This document shows positions 1-12,678 of a stretch of 64,000 bases of DNA, piece after piece. The stretch covers positions 86,473-150,472 of the forward strand of contig JADIIX010000052.1 of NCBI GenBank assembly GCA_027604505.1, written 5' to 3'. The position numbers were made by a program, and so were the translations under genes. Under the pieces are notes generated by a model. That model searched no databases. It was not told the DNA's origin and worked only from the letters and a program-made list of their open reading frames with translations. The DNA comes from Gonapodya sp. JEL0774. Taxonomy: Eukaryota > Monoblepharomycota > Monoblepharidomycetes > Monoblepharidales > Gonapodyaceae. Numbering within the stretch: position 1 is the stretch's first letter; every line of letters starts with the position of its first letter.

Positions 1-156
1 AACGCAAACTGTGGAATGAGCTTCGATGCAGTCACGAGCACTTGTGGTGCTGTGAGTACAGCAATTGATACAGCTCTCGGTATTCCCCTAAATTCCTTCT
101 TCCATGACGTTACCTCTGTCGTAATGGATGTACCTTCACTTACTACCTCCGCTTGA
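1..156 (+). CDS. 3' end of an unidentified gene (partial)
   Basis: The window opens inside a reading frame that runs in frame 1 for 51 codons to a TGA at 154-156. The fragment is rich in Ser, Thr, Val and Ala and has two cysteines (residues 4 and 15 of the fragment). That could suit the tail of a secreted or surface protein, but no family is recognisable. The start and any upstream exons lie outside the window. Support is only the open frame and its natural end; a chance open frame of this length cannot be excluded. Confidence 0.35.
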   Translation, partial: NANCGMSFDAVTSTCGAVSTAIDTALGIPLNSFFHDVTSVVMDVPSLTTSA

Positions 157-829
157 AACCACGGGCTTTTTGGTGTTCCGTTGTTGGCCACGTTTTCATA
201 CTACACAATCCCACACAATCACACTGCACATTGACACCTGGAATCCGCCCACCGGAACTTCCATGATAAAAGATACTGCACCTCGCGAATGAGAAACCTG
301 ATGTGTTTGCCCATTCAATTGTTGCTTACGCGATGCGGAGACAAAAGGAGGGGTTGGGGCGGTTCGACAGGTTGTGAGTTGATGAGGACGACGAAGGGCA
401 TCCACGTACGTACAAGCAGCAAGGAAGAGTCTTTTGGAACTATCTGGTGATTGCAAATATTCACACAAAATAATGAGCAATCAAAGTGGCTCATTGACAA
501 TGTACAATCAATCCAAGCTCAAAGTAGTGTGATTCTCTCGTAAATTACAAATTGGTGGGCGATTCGACTCTCGAGGTTAAAGTGTCTCAGGTTTTTCTGA
601 AAAGATATATATGAAAAAACTGTCTTAAATGGTTGAACAAGAAGCAAAGAGGGTTCGAATGGTCAGTATGTAATATGAAATGTAGTCACGTGACTTTGAA
701 GTCGTTGCACTTCTCATCACAAGCAGGACAGTCCCACCAGATAGTATTTCAGCTGCAATAGGTATTCCAAGCCAACCCACCACTCATTGTAGCTCCGAAC
801 GCCACTACCTTTAGTGTTGCCATTTCGGA
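157..829. other. intergenic, no gene seen
   Basis: The reverse-strand open frames here (about 90 and 60 codons) have no family character and no splice partners. The stretch probably holds the 3' UTR of the partial gene on the left and the promoter of the gene starting at 830. Confidence 0.5.
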
Positions 830-3800
830 ATGGGGTCCCTTTCTGAATCGTCTCCGGAACTGGAAGTCTCAAAGTCAGTGGACGTGTCAGGATTGAAAAT
901 CAATAACATAAACAGAGGAGATGGATTGATGATCGGAAGAGATGGTACCGTTTTGCAGGTGGGTCTCTGCCACCGCAGTCCAACAGGTCGTCACTTACGT
1001 CTTATTCTCCTTCTCACAATGTTTCTTTTTCCTACAGGTGGTATTTGAATCTCAATTGACTCCCTCAGCAGAATCAAATGAAGAGTTGAAACCAGATTTG
1101 CCGATCGAATCCACCCATAGTCCGCCAAGCTCGCCTTCTCGCTCCTCGCAACTGCCCCCACTTCCACCTCACAACCCTCCAACTATCCTCACCAATCACC
1201 AACCATCTTCTCAAACCATCATCTCGTACTCCCGTGACGACCTCCTCTCCTTCCGCGTCCGTGCTACGACTCCCCGTGCTCTCCAAAGTCTCATTGAGGC
1301 CGGCGATCCGCGGCTGCCATCGTCCAGACCCGCTAAACGAACCCCATCGGTCGACGCAGGCTCTCAAAACACAACAAGACAAGGCGCCATATCTGTAGCA
1401 TTGTCCACGGTGGCGCCCAACGGACACGGACGATTGCCAGTCGGTCCGCTGACACACGCTGTTCCCACCCTAGACGTGAACGATTTCACTTCACAACGTG
1501 CATCCTCACGACCACCACTAACTAGTATCCGCTTCTCGGATTATGATTACGACAAATCTGATCGCAGCTCCTCGAGCTCCCCACCACCTCCACATAACCG
1601 TGCAACAGCTGCGGCACAACAGTGTCAGAAGGAGATTGTTGAGGCAGTGGCTCGGAACTCGAGAATTAATGGGAACACTGGTATTGGTGTGGAAGAGACA
1701 AAACAATCTACACATAGGGAGGGAGGAACAAATGTAGGGGGTGCGATAACAGTCACACCCTCTCGCACGGCTTCGTCATCATCCCACTCATCCTCTTTTG
1801 CGCCCGTGTCGGCCACTGCAGTGACAACTGCGACTCTTCATACCGCGGGATCTGAGTCTACCGAGACTTCTGGGTACACTAACGACTTCGATCAAGACTC
1901 GACGCTGAATGTGAACCTGCAACATCTGGGTTTTGTGGGGGAGTCCGTCCTGTTAACTGCGCGGGCGCCGGCGGTGACAGGACCAGGACCGACTCCAACT
2001 GGACAAGCGGTCCGTGCAGATTCCCAGTTTATCTCCAACTCACTTGTCACTCAGCCCGGGACCACATCTCTCCCGATCACTACTGGGAATGTACCGACTT
2101 CCTCTTCCACTCTCATTTCTCGATCTCACACGACCACCACCCAACCGGATCCCCTCTCAGCTTCCCAAGCTGGTTCAGCCAAACCCACGCCGAAGCCCAC
2201 GCCGACGCCCACAACTATAGCCTCACCACCTGTTCACCCTACGCCAACGTTTACCGCGAGCGAAGCCAAACCCGCTACCGGCGCTGTTTCAATAATGGGA
2301 CTGGGACAAGGACAGGACCCAACTGGAGGGTCAGTGGTGAACACTGTGGTGGCAGGGAAGCAAATGGCTCTGCAGGAGAGATTCGCGAAGGTGAAGCGCG
2401 ATCATCACCCGCCCTTGTTTATTTACAAGCGTTTATAATGTAACCCACTTGCACTCAACATTCAACCTTCAGATGGCACTGGCGAGACTCGGTATGGTTG
2501 CCCCACCACAGCAAAGTTCGAATCGTTCAGGGTCGAATGCGACGTCTACAGCTGCAGCCACCAATCTCACCCCAGTTATAGCTGTGCAGATGCTGCCCCG
2601 GTCTGGGGATGAACCACCCCTCTTCCCACCTTCGCGGATGTCTAACGATGAAACGCCCTCCATGACCACCCAATCAGGTGCTGGCCCCACTGGCTCTCCA
2701 CCTACACTACTCAATCCTCGGGCGAATGACTTTGTACCAGCACCGTTTCAGCCGGAACCCTATCCTTTTATCACGAGCACGAACAGCTCGCAACTGTCTT
2801 TAACAGCACCACACCAGCATCTGGAACTCCATAAGGAACCTCCCGCGGCGCCGCGTGTGGCTGCTACCTCTTCTTCGAACATAACCGGCTCCGACCCATC
2901 TTCAACTTTCCGTCCCTCAAATCGTACACCAAAACCTCCGCGTGCCCCTCGTGCGCCTTCTCCACATATCACCCCCCGTCCTCAAACTCCAATCACGGTG
3001 TCATCGTCTGACAGTGATGGTGATGATCCCAAGGTCGTGGAGATAGTCAGAGGTGTGGACGGTGCAGTCGGATGCGTCGCCGGTAGGAGGGACGTGGGCG
3101 CCAGAATCGATCTTACAAAGGACGAGTTGAGCGTGGAGACTGCGGAGAAGACAACTACGGCACACCAGATTGGTTTAAGTGCTGCAAAAGGATGTAGTGG
3201 ACATGTTGCACAGGTGGAGATTAGAATTGTTGGCGCCGCTAAACGAGGTACTCCCGCGGAAGAGTTTGGAATTGTTGGTGCCGCCAACCGCGGCCTCCTC
3301 GGAGGTCGTGATTCGCCGGTGGTGTCATCCAGTCGGCAGAGACCTTTGGTTGACTATGGAGACGTGGAGTATACCGTTGACACCTTGGATGGGTGGGAGG
3401 TGCGTCAAGGAGGGAACCCTGTGTCCGTACAAGCCTCGAGGGAGTCACCAGCAGGAGATGTGGATCAGTTTGATCGACACAGGTATCGTGGGCCGCGCGA
3501 CCGAGGATCAAATATGGAGGGACAGCTGCCTAGGTCGAGCATCGGCACTCTGATTCCGACTCAAGATAATTCTAGTGGCAGTGGCTTGAACGCTGCGGTG
3601 GAGGTAGGGTTGGGGCCCAGTGGGAGATCTCAATTCGAGCAGTCGTCGGGTACTGAGAGCAGTGGGTTAAGGCGACAACACTCAAAATCAGATTGGAGAT
3701 TTCAGACAGAGATATTCGAACAGGATGCAACCAGAGTGGTATCGTGGAGTAATGTTGGCGGTTATGATCGGGAGTCGACTGGGGAAGGAAGAGAAGATCG

Positions 3801-5748
3801 CGACAGAGGACACGAGATGGAAATGCGAACCCCAACTCACCGGTTCGTAGTTCCTGCATTAATACCACTGCGTTTCGTTGATATTTTGCTATGTCGTCTC
3901 CTTACTCAACACGTGCTCTCAAACTCACCAACGCACCGTTCTCCCCGCGACTCATAGAGTGACTCAACAGTTTAGGGAGGACACGCAATCAATCACTGCA
4001 ACAGTCATGAAGGTGAGGTTTTTGATCTTCACAGGGTGAAATTTCGTAATAAGATGGCGCTGTCGAATAGATGGCCATTGAACGAAATAGACAATCTGGA
4101 CGTTCTTCGCAAAACACTACCTTCGTGGCAAGCCCACCTGTTCTGCCATTCCAACCACCGCAAAGCGAGGAGATGCGGATCTCCCCTTTAAAGCCGGAGA
4201 TCAAAGGTAAAGTGACTCAGGGTCTCCTCGATCGTTCAATGGGGGACTCCCATTTCTACAATGACAAAGGGTTACCACCACGCCTTCCTTTACCACCACC
4301 TTTACCAAATGTCAACGTACTCAGTGAAGGGGAACCAGTCGGGGATACGAGGACAACGCCTCAATCACCTGAGCGCGTTGCATATCGCGATCAAGGGGAT
4401 CGCCGTTGGAAGAACATGGGTGACGGTATCGAGGTTGAGATAGAGGGAGCCGAGGAGCCTGCAATAACTGGAAGCACGATTCCGGGCAAAAAAGTGCCAC
4501 AGTTGATGAGTTTTGGACCCGCCCCAGACGAGGAATATGCCGCGTTTGGGTTCACCAGAGTGAACACGCACGGGAGTGTCGCTCAGGGACAGAATCACGT
4601 TGACTACATACATTTTGACGACTTTGATATCCAGGAGGAACTGGTACCTTCCCGTTTAAAATCTTCGAGATCAGTCGCTGAAGAGCATCAAAGATGGAAG
4701 CAGTGGGAAGAACCACAGAGTGAAGGAGGTAGAGAAACGAATGGACTGTATCGGAGAGATCAGATATCGCTTGATCATTGCGCCCAACCGGTTAGAATGG
4801 AGCCGTACCCTGCAGGGTCCCGAGATTATTATGTGACTTCATCTTCTGATAGACCGGGACGATCAATAAGCTACGTGAGCGATCAGAGACTTGAGACAGT
4901 TGAGCACCAGAATGGATTTGGATTTGACAGAAGTCATCGAGATGAGGAGAATTTCGCAGAATTTGAAACTCGAACATTCATTGAACAACATCCGATCGAA
5001 CGACCCGGTTCCACGTCGGACTTTTACACGATAGAGATTGACACAGAGGCCACTCAGGGGTCGTCGTGGAGAGAGGAGTCTCTACTAAGGTCCCAGGAGT
5101 ATCTCATTCCAGAATCTTCGCCCAGCAGGCTAAGCGCACCAGCGAGTAGTGCACAGCACGAAGTCCGCGGACTCTCCATCGGTTCCTCACCGAGCACGCG
5201 GAATTTGCAATCGTCGCAGACCGAGCGGCACTCGTTTCAAAGAACCGAAACTGGCGCTGCAACGGCTTTCACACACGCGGAAGCCTTGGAGAGGGCAGCA
5301 CCCCCCTCAATTGAGCCAGCGGCACCGCCCGCAAGTGGCCTTAGCAGATGGAATATGGATAGAAATGTAAACGCTGAGGAGCACCCAGTACTTGCGCAAG
5401 AAGTGAGTACTTATCATTTTCGTACGGATGTCTCATGGACAGTTCAGAACAGTATCGCAATTGCGGTTTTAGAGAAATGCCCTACTCAATCATCCAAACG
5501 CTGGAAGGAGATTTGCCACGGGCACGAACTACAATCCTGCTAATCTCTCTGGTTCAGGCCCAGTGCGAAGTGAACACCGAGAAGGCAATCCTGGCAGGGG
5601 GGGCTCACACGGAGGATCTCCTTACACTATTGCAAGGGGAAGAGGTGGTGGCTCATCCCGTGGTCGTGGTCGTGGAAGTAGTGAGGGTACAATGCAGAGG
5701 CGGGCAGCTTATCGAGGCGGAAAGAGTCAGGACGCGCGTAAAGAATGA
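830..5748 (+). CDS. large disordered protein with eIF4E-binding-type motif and RGG tail
   Basis: Six exons fit in phase: 830-958, 1038-2390, 2473-3846, 3971-4012, 4071-5402 and 5473-5748, giving about 1,501 aa. Nearly all of it is low-complexity Ser/Pro/Thr sequence with short KPTP-type repeats near 2190-2220 and an acidic Ser/Asp patch near 3000-3030. Residues 107-113 read YSRDDLL, an exact match to the YxxxxL-hydrophobic motif by which 4E-BP, eIF4G and 4E-T proteins bind the cap-binding protein eIF4E. The last exon is Gly/Arg rich with RGG/RGRG runs typical of RNA-binding tails. Together these suggest a cytoplasmic translation or mRNP factor of the 4E-T kind; that role is inference, since no folded domain is visible. 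The weakest points are the 42-nt exon at 3971-4012 and the acceptor at 5473. The acceptor was chosen because it keeps the RGG frame open. Confidence 0.65.
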
Positions 5749-5992
5749 AGTCATAGCGTGGACAATCGAGATATCAAAGTCACGGTAACGATGTGAACAG
5801 GGACTATATACTAAATTTGATACATAATTCGGAAGGGTTCCTGGAATAACAACCTGTCCAAATAAACTAGCGCCGCGTACTAGTCTTGCGTCATCAAAAC
5901 TTGGAGTCACAACCCCGATACTCCAGATCGATCACTCCACAACACCCAATACAATTGCAACAACTCCTATGATTCTTGCATTCACATGAACA

Positions 5993-8900
5993 TCACACAA
6001 AATCGTCTTCATACTCCACGTCCGAGAACTCTTCATCCTCAAGTGCTCCTACTGTTGATTGATGCTTCATTGGAGAGGGTAATGCTAGCAGCAAAGACTT
6101 GGTGTTTGATTCACCGTCAGAAGTTCTTGAATTAACTTCCGTCTCCGACAGTAACACATTTTCCTCTTCCGCGGGTAGTCCTGTGTTGGCACCTTCATCG
6201 AACAACAGTGCAGCAGAATGGTGCTCCTTCGACGTGTTCAAGGTGACGAGGTTAGAGTTGAGGGTTTTGAGAAGTTGCGGTGGCTCGAGCTCAGCCTGAG
6301 ATTTGTGGAGAGATTTGAAAACAGAAAACTTGACGACGAATATCACCAAATCAGACATGCATTCTTCACAACCAAAAGAAACCCCCCAATCATGATTAGA
6401 CTCACCTCAGCAACCAAGCCCTCCAAAATACCTCGTAGGTTCTCCGTTTCCACCCTTTCCCTGTTTAGTTCATCCCTGATGTTCTCAACCTCGTTCTTCG
6501 ATGCTGCCAACGCTTTAGCCATCGCCTCCCTTTCATATTCGAAGACAGCGTCCTTCTCCTTCATTTCTTGACGCCATTCTGCTTCAACAGCGGCTACCGA
6601 TCCTTCTAAGACTGCTCGCAACTGCATCCGCTCCCGGCGCCAGGTTTCTTCTCGGGCTTCGAATTGCGTAGCAAGCTCTGCAGCAACATCGTGTGCTGTA
6701 GCGTCCACTTGCTTGCGGAGATTATCTAATTCGGCCCTCCAGGCTTTGTGCTCCTCTGCTATTGTTGCCGCCCAATGCTTCTCGGCGGTTTCCAGTGCAG
6801 CCGCAACCATGCCCCCAACCTCTCCGTCCCAGCTCCTCCTCGCCTCACCAACGGCTCTCCTAACAGCTTCTTCCACCAAGCCCTCGTCCACACCACCACC
6901 AACCGCTCGCCTCGCACTCGCTTCAACCTCTGCCCAAACTCTCGCGGCGGCCCTCTCGGCCGCCTCTCCCCTCACTCTCTTCTCCAGCCCCGCCACAGCT
7001 GCATCAATCCGTGACTCCAGCTGAGGTAAAACCGCACTGAGCTCCTGCCGGACAAGAACGGCGGTACTAGACGCGTCAGGATCCAGTTGCGCTGTGGTCG
7101 GGTTCAGAGGGTCCCGCGCATGTCCGCCGAGGCCCTCAAGATCCCAGTCGCCGGGGCTGGGAGCACGCGGAGAACGCGATGCATTTTCAGGGACAGCGAG
7201 GTGAGTCGAAGCGGATAAGGGGACTTCTTCAAGTATTGGGTCGATATCTCCCGCGTTAGCTGTTGGTACCAGAAGTCGGTCGACGGAAGCCTGTACACCA
7301 AAAGACTTCTCGGCGATGGAGGCCAGTGTCGGTGTCACGATGTTCGATTCGTCGGATGCATCAATCGGGATAGCGAAGGGTTTCGCCGAAGGAAGTGGCG
7401 TGGGGAGAATGCCGTCAATGGTATCAAAGTAATCCCTAAGATACCGTCTGACAAGGTATCCTCGAGCAGCCGCCTGGATGCGAATGGCAGGGGGTACTAA
7501 CGGATCCTCTGTCCCGCGAGGGTCGATTGTTCAGGGCAACCAAGATTCAAAATGAGTGTCCTGACAATGGAGGTTCGTCGCATCCAAAGCGCACGGACAG
7601 CTCACCTAAATCGAGGTCGAAAATCTCTCCGAAAAGTCCCACTTTATCGCAATTCTCTCTGAGTTGCCGCCTTGCTTCCTCCTCCAGACCCCCTGTAGTA
7701 GAATCTGTCTCAATAGCTCCATTGACATCCTCAGCTTCAGGGTGTACATTCTCCAATTCCTCCTTAGGTTCTTCATCGGCACCAGTTTTACCTTCACCTG
7801 CAAGAATTTCTCCACCAGAACGAGCACCTTCCTCGGCAGCCTCTGGGGCACCTTCCGGCGCCTCAATCTTCATCTCCATCTCCACTTGTGGTTCCGGCGG
7901 ACCCTTACGATCTTTTATTGGCTGCTCTGGCAAAAGACCTCCTTCGAAGCCGAATACTCCGGTACCAACAGTTGGCGCGGGGGCCATCTCTTTTGTTACC
8001 ACTCCCGCATCCCAACCCGGTCCAAACACCGATCCTCCAGTCAATCTGGAAGCGGGATTACCAGATTTTACACTAGCCATTCCCACAAACGCTGCGGGAT
8101 CCCACTTCACTACATCCACTTGCACTGGGGCGAGGGGAGGGGGAGCGGGAGCAGATGGAGTTGGAGCTGGGTCTGCGGTGATTGGTGCCATGGCGGTGCC
8201 GGAACTGCCAACACTGGCGCTCGCCCGATAGGAACCCGACCCGGTCGAAACTGATCCCGAGAAGAACTGGGACGTCGACGTCTTGCTCGAACCCCCACCC
8301 GATCCCACGGATACTGAAGCCGTTCTCCGCCACGTATCACCCGTTGGTGAAGCTGGTGGGGGTGGCCGCGAAGCACCTGGCGTAACAGGCAGCGGAGATG
8401 GTGGCCATGTCGGAGCGCGGGGTGTTGCGGGTACGAACGTCAACGGTGACACTGCTGGAGGAGGAGATACGGGGGACTTGGTCACCGCACCCGCTGCAAC
8501 CCCTTTTCCTGATGTCGATGCAGGCTTCGGAGTGGAATTTAGCTTTTGTTTAGCAGGGTGGCGGGCCACAGGCGCGGGCTTGGGAGTCGTCGCGGGCGAA
8601 GGAGATCCTGGTGGAGGCGATTTGAGAGCAACTACCGAAGATCCCCGTGAAAGAGAAGATTCACGAGATACGGTGCGAGATTTGTCCCGGTCACGCTCAC
8701 GTTCGGGAGTATAACGTCCGGCATCGTAGGTGGGCGTCCCCTGTGCGTTTGCCGAAGCTACCGTGATCCCCGTTGCGGTTGTAGGAGACATTGGACCAGG
8801 CGACAGTTGCGTAACTCCGTCGATATTCTGCGGCCCGAGTGAAGGTTGTGCCGCCCACCCCATCGCTGAAGCGGCAGTCACTGCCGCTACTGATGCAGCA

Positions 8901-10710
8901 GCAGCGGCGGCCGCAGCAGCAGCAGCTGCCGAAAAACCGAACCCAAATCCACCGCGAACTATGGGAGTAGGTGCTGGGAATGGGGACAGAGGAGAGGTGG
9001 GGGGAGTGGGCCCGGTCCTTGGGGTAGGAGTTGTAGAGGGAGGACTCGATGGGGATCGAGTGTGTCCCATGAGATCTTGGGGATTGACGAACGGGGATGC
9101 CAAAGACGACGCGGATGCGGTAGTTGAGACGGAAATGGAGGATCCCGAAGCTGAGTTAGAGAGGGTCCCGGGCAAGGTGACCCGGCCGTGCCACGAGCCC
9201 GCTCGAGAAGGTGTGGACGTGCCCGTGCTCGAGGGAGTGGTTGTGCGGGATGGATTAGAAGCGGTAGCTCCGCCAACGGTCGATCCGTGGCTCGGAGTTG
9301 ATCGGGTGGTCGAGGAAGTGCCAGCCGGGCGGCGGGACTCCGAAGTGTTGGCTGCGTTGTTCGGTAGTGATCCCTGAGATCGTTGAAGCTGAAGTTGACG
9401 GAAGAATGTAGACGTGGACGTGGCGGATTGAGCTGTGGAAGAAGACGAGACGGTTGACGCCGTTCCGGTCACCCCTGTCGTGAGGTTGAACATGTTTACC
9501 CCCGAGTTCGACCCAGTTGGGGACGGCGTAGAGGTTGACCGGGCAGGAGAATGCGTACGTATGGGCGTGGGCGCGGGTGAAGGAGCGGGAGAAGTTCGAG
9601 GTGTTGGCCATGCGCGGCGGTTATGTTTGGATGGGCTGGCGGAATGGCCCGATCCAGATCCACCACCCATCGAAGTGTTCGACGTGCCCCGTGTCAGGGA
9701 GGTTTTCGTACTCGCATTCCCACCGATTGACGAGGGAGGTTGTGGAAGGGGTTTGGAGAGAGCGGCACCCATCGAGGAGGAAGGAGGAGAGCCCGCACTG
9801 CGATCATCAAGTACGCGAGGGCGGCTCCGGAATATGGCGTCGTAGTCGGATTCGTCCTTGATGAGGATTGAGGGATTTAAGAGACGATCGAGGTGATGGA
9901 TTGAAAATTGGTGTAGAACGAGACACAAAGACATCAACGCCAGACAGAGTCCATCGCCTCACAGACTACAGTCAACTTAGAGATAGGAGGACACTTCATA
10001 CAAATCTGCCTGCAAAACCACTCTCTTGAAGTCATGTGGCGTTGTCTCTCGGTCTCTCTTGGTGTTATAATTTCCAACCCATCTCTTCCCCCATAACTAC
10101 AAGAAGTACATACTCCTGATTCCACCGGCCACCAGTCAGAACAACTCACCACACTAACGACCGATGATGTCTCGCTATACGTCGTCACATCCGTGTCCCC
10201 CGCATCACTCCCTGGTCCTGGGCCCGCGGCAAGTGAGTCAATCGACGACTCCGACACTGACTGCGACAGACGGTGCTTGGTGGGAGTCCTCCACGTACTA
10301 CTCTGTTGCGGATTGGTGGACGCAGATCCTGCCCGGGGTCTGCGCATCGATTGGGCGCGTGCGAGGTTCTGAGAAGCGTGCGACAATGTTCCACCACCAT
10401 CGCTTCCTGCCACGCCGCTGCCGCTTCCTGAGGCCAATAACGGCGCAACAGAGCTCGATGGATTATGGTTGCTTGCAGGGTGGTTTGAATTGTTGTACGG
10501 GTGAAATCCACCGCGACCCCCACCAGCATTGCTAGGAATGCCCGTTTCCCGCTGAGCGACCCCTCTCCGCCGCTCACTCGTCGATGGATTCCTCACCAGT
10601 CCTGTATTGCCCGCCTCTTTCGCCAGCCCGGATCCTGCGGTAGCAGCACCCCCACCGCTAAACCCAAACTGCCCAACGAGCGAATTCGGTCCCGGCCCAG
10701 CCGAGGCCAT
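5993..10710 (-). CDS. large disordered IQ-motif and coiled-coil protein
   Basis: Four exons join in phase: 10710-10150, 9856-7606, 7508-6406 and 6295-5993, about 1,405 aa. The N-terminal two thirds are Ser/Pro/Gly/Ala rich, with a run of 14 or so alanines near 8895-8935. The junction at 7606/7508 opens an IQ motif, residues about 948-958 (IQAAARGYLVR, a perfect IQxxxRGxxxR), which normally binds calmodulin or a myosin light chain. After it come about 240 residues of charged, Ala/Glu/Arg-rich heptad-like sequence (a predicted coiled coil) and an acidic tail. This could be a cytoskeletal or cortical scaffold; no catalytic domain is seen. Start alternative: an internal Met at 9772 begins MGAALSKPLP, an excellent N-myristoylation signal. 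If transcription starts there, exon 10150-10710 would belong to something else. The 293-nt first intron is longer than most introns here. Confidence 0.6.
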
Positions 10711-11428
10711 TGTCCGTCTATCGAATCGTCCTGGGCGCCGTCTTCACGAACAAGGCACTACGGGTATGTTTTTCCGAGTTACAGGGTCGATTCGCTCGGC
10801 TTGCCGTTCGAGTTATGGATTGTTTGACAGCTGGGCTTGGAGGTGCCGTACAAAGTCCATATGTCGGCGGGATATTTTGTGTGAGCCCAGCAGGGCTCCA
10901 ACTTGCAAGTCGGCAAACCCGTTGAATGGAGACGGCAGGTTCTTGCTTCAACGGTTCGCTTGCTTCCTCTATCTCCAACGCTCTCAGCGAACAGGACCGT
11001 GAACACGCAAGACCGAGGATATCCGGGAGGAGGTTTTCTCACGACGGCGTCCACATATAGCCACCCTAGAAACGTCTCCAGATACTCAAATTTTTCAGAC
11101 GGATGACGACAAAATGCTCTCCTCTGTCTTGTGATATTAAAATACTCCTAATTCACATAGAATAACTTGTTGTTTGAAAGCTTCTGCTTCTCCTCGTTGG
11201 TTCTGTGCCTTACTTGGAAGTCTGGGCGCTCGCGTTATTGGTGCTCCGCTGCCCTTGCTGACACCCTGCAAATGGCCCTAACTCTCCATCTGGGCTGGCT
11301 TGGAAAGTGTGCCTGCTGCCAACTGGCCCAGTGCCCACTGACCACTCAGAAAATGGCTGGGCAGCACACACCGGCTACTTGGACAACCACATACATACCT
11401 TCAGCCTGCCCAACATCCCCAACATCCA
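10711..11428. other. intergenic, upstream of the IQ-motif gene
   Basis: No gene is supported. Several short open frames on both strands overlap one another and show no family features. The part near 10711 should hold the promoter of the leftward gene starting at 10710. Confidence 0.45.
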
Positions 11429-11437
11429 AAAAGTAAA
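11429..11437. repeat. left copy of 9-bp direct repeat (putative target-site duplication)
   Basis: AAAAGTAAA lies directly outside the left inverted-repeat end. The same nine bases lie directly outside the right end at 12278-12286, as expected of a duplicated insertion site. The A-rich sequence lowers the statistical weight. Confidence 0.6.
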
Positions 11438-12277
11438 GGAAACCCCTGAAGTCTGACGCAAGGGGTTTCCTTAATCTGACCTAAATACATTGAACTCTGA
11501 CCTATGTACTGAAGTCTGATGACCCAAATACATTGAAGTCCGACCCAGCACCCTGAAATCTGACCTGCGTATACTGAACTCTGACCTACACTCACTGAAC
11601 TCTGACGCGACACACTGGAGTCTGTCCTGACAACTCAAAGCCCGATCAACACACCCCAAATGTTATAAGACAATTAATATTTCATAATATCATTTCTCTG
11701 AAATCCGTTGCTTATCCCATAGTCTCATGAACCTGTTCGCGAACTCCACCCCAAAGTTCGAGTTCAAGCAATTAATATTCGAGTTCGACTGCAAAAGATC
11801 GTATCGAAAATTCTAAGTTCGAGATCGGGTTCGGCTGGTCGAACTTCGAGCGCACTCGAACTTGGAACGTTCGTCATAGCGCGACTGAAAATCCAGCTCA
11901 GGTACAACACAGGAAAAATATTTGGGTAAATTATTATACGATAATACACTATAATAGTGTTTTTAGAATTGAACTCAGTATCAGAATTTGACTCGGTGTA
12001 TGGAGTTCAGACTTCAGTGTGTGGAGTCAGAATTCAGTGTATGTAGGTCAGAATTCAGTGTGCGGGGTAATAAGAGTTCAGTGACTGTAGGTCAGACTTC
12101 GGTGTGTCGGGTGAGAGTTCAGTGTACGTAGGTCAGATTTCAGGGTGCTGGGTCGGACTTCAATGTATTTGGGTCAGACTTCCGTGCATAGCTCAGAGTT
12201 CAATGTATTTACGTCAGACTTCAGTGGGTTGGGGTCAGACTTAAGGAAACCCCTTGGGTCAGACTTCAGTATCTTGC
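11438..12277. mobile_element. 840-bp non-autonomous DNA element with long inverted repeats (Mutator-like candidate)
   Basis: The two ends are long inverted repeats of roughly 200 nt. Read inward from either end, the first 35 nt match at 29 positions, and internal blocks such as ACCCAAATACATTGAAGTCC are identical. Both arms consist of a degenerate unit of about 20 nt with the core CTGAACTCTGACC, repeated about ten times, in opposite orientation on the two sides. The middle (about 11640-11960) is AT-rich and has no open frame, so the element cannot encode its own transposase. Long terminal inverted repeats with a 9-bp flanking duplication fit Mutator-like elements best. The family call is inference, since there is no transposase to confirm it. 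Confidence 0.75.
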
Positions 12278-12286
12278 AAAAGTAAA
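12278..12286. repeat. right copy of 9-bp direct repeat (putative target-site duplication)
   Basis: This is AAAAGTAAA, identical to 11429-11437, and abuts the right inverted-repeat end exactly. Confidence 0.6.
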
Positions 12287-12678
12287 TACCCGGTTGTACA
12301 GTCCATACTGCGGAACCAGCCTACGTTCAGGCATTGCAGCAAAATCGGTTTCATCAGCTTTTTCCAAGAAACACCATTTCTGAACGCTTTCGTCGTTTGT
12401 ACTTATCACCCAAAATTGTACAAATATATATATACAGACGGTATCCACGATCCACGACTTAGATTCTTTCAAAAGCGCGGTCAACCTAGAAAACAGAAAC
12501 ATCTCCACCGGGTTCCAATTGAATCGCAGTACATCACTGTCCCGAACCAGAACTTAAACTTGGTATTTCAAAATCCATGAACTCTCGCTGTGTTTCGGTA
12601 GGATCCTCGGAAAGAGGCTTCTCTTCTTCTAGCACTGACTTTGCCAACTCCGTAAGATTTTGTTCAACTCCGTTCACC

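Noticed and set aside
651-670. GGTTCGAAT resembling a tRNA T-arm
   Set aside because: No acceptor stem, D-arm or anticodon arm could be folded around it.
7527-9861. Several plus-strand frames of 100-230 codons opposite the IQ-motif gene
   Set aside because: They are antisense shadows of a GC-rich, low-complexity exon. The reverse strand splices in phase and contains the IQ motif.
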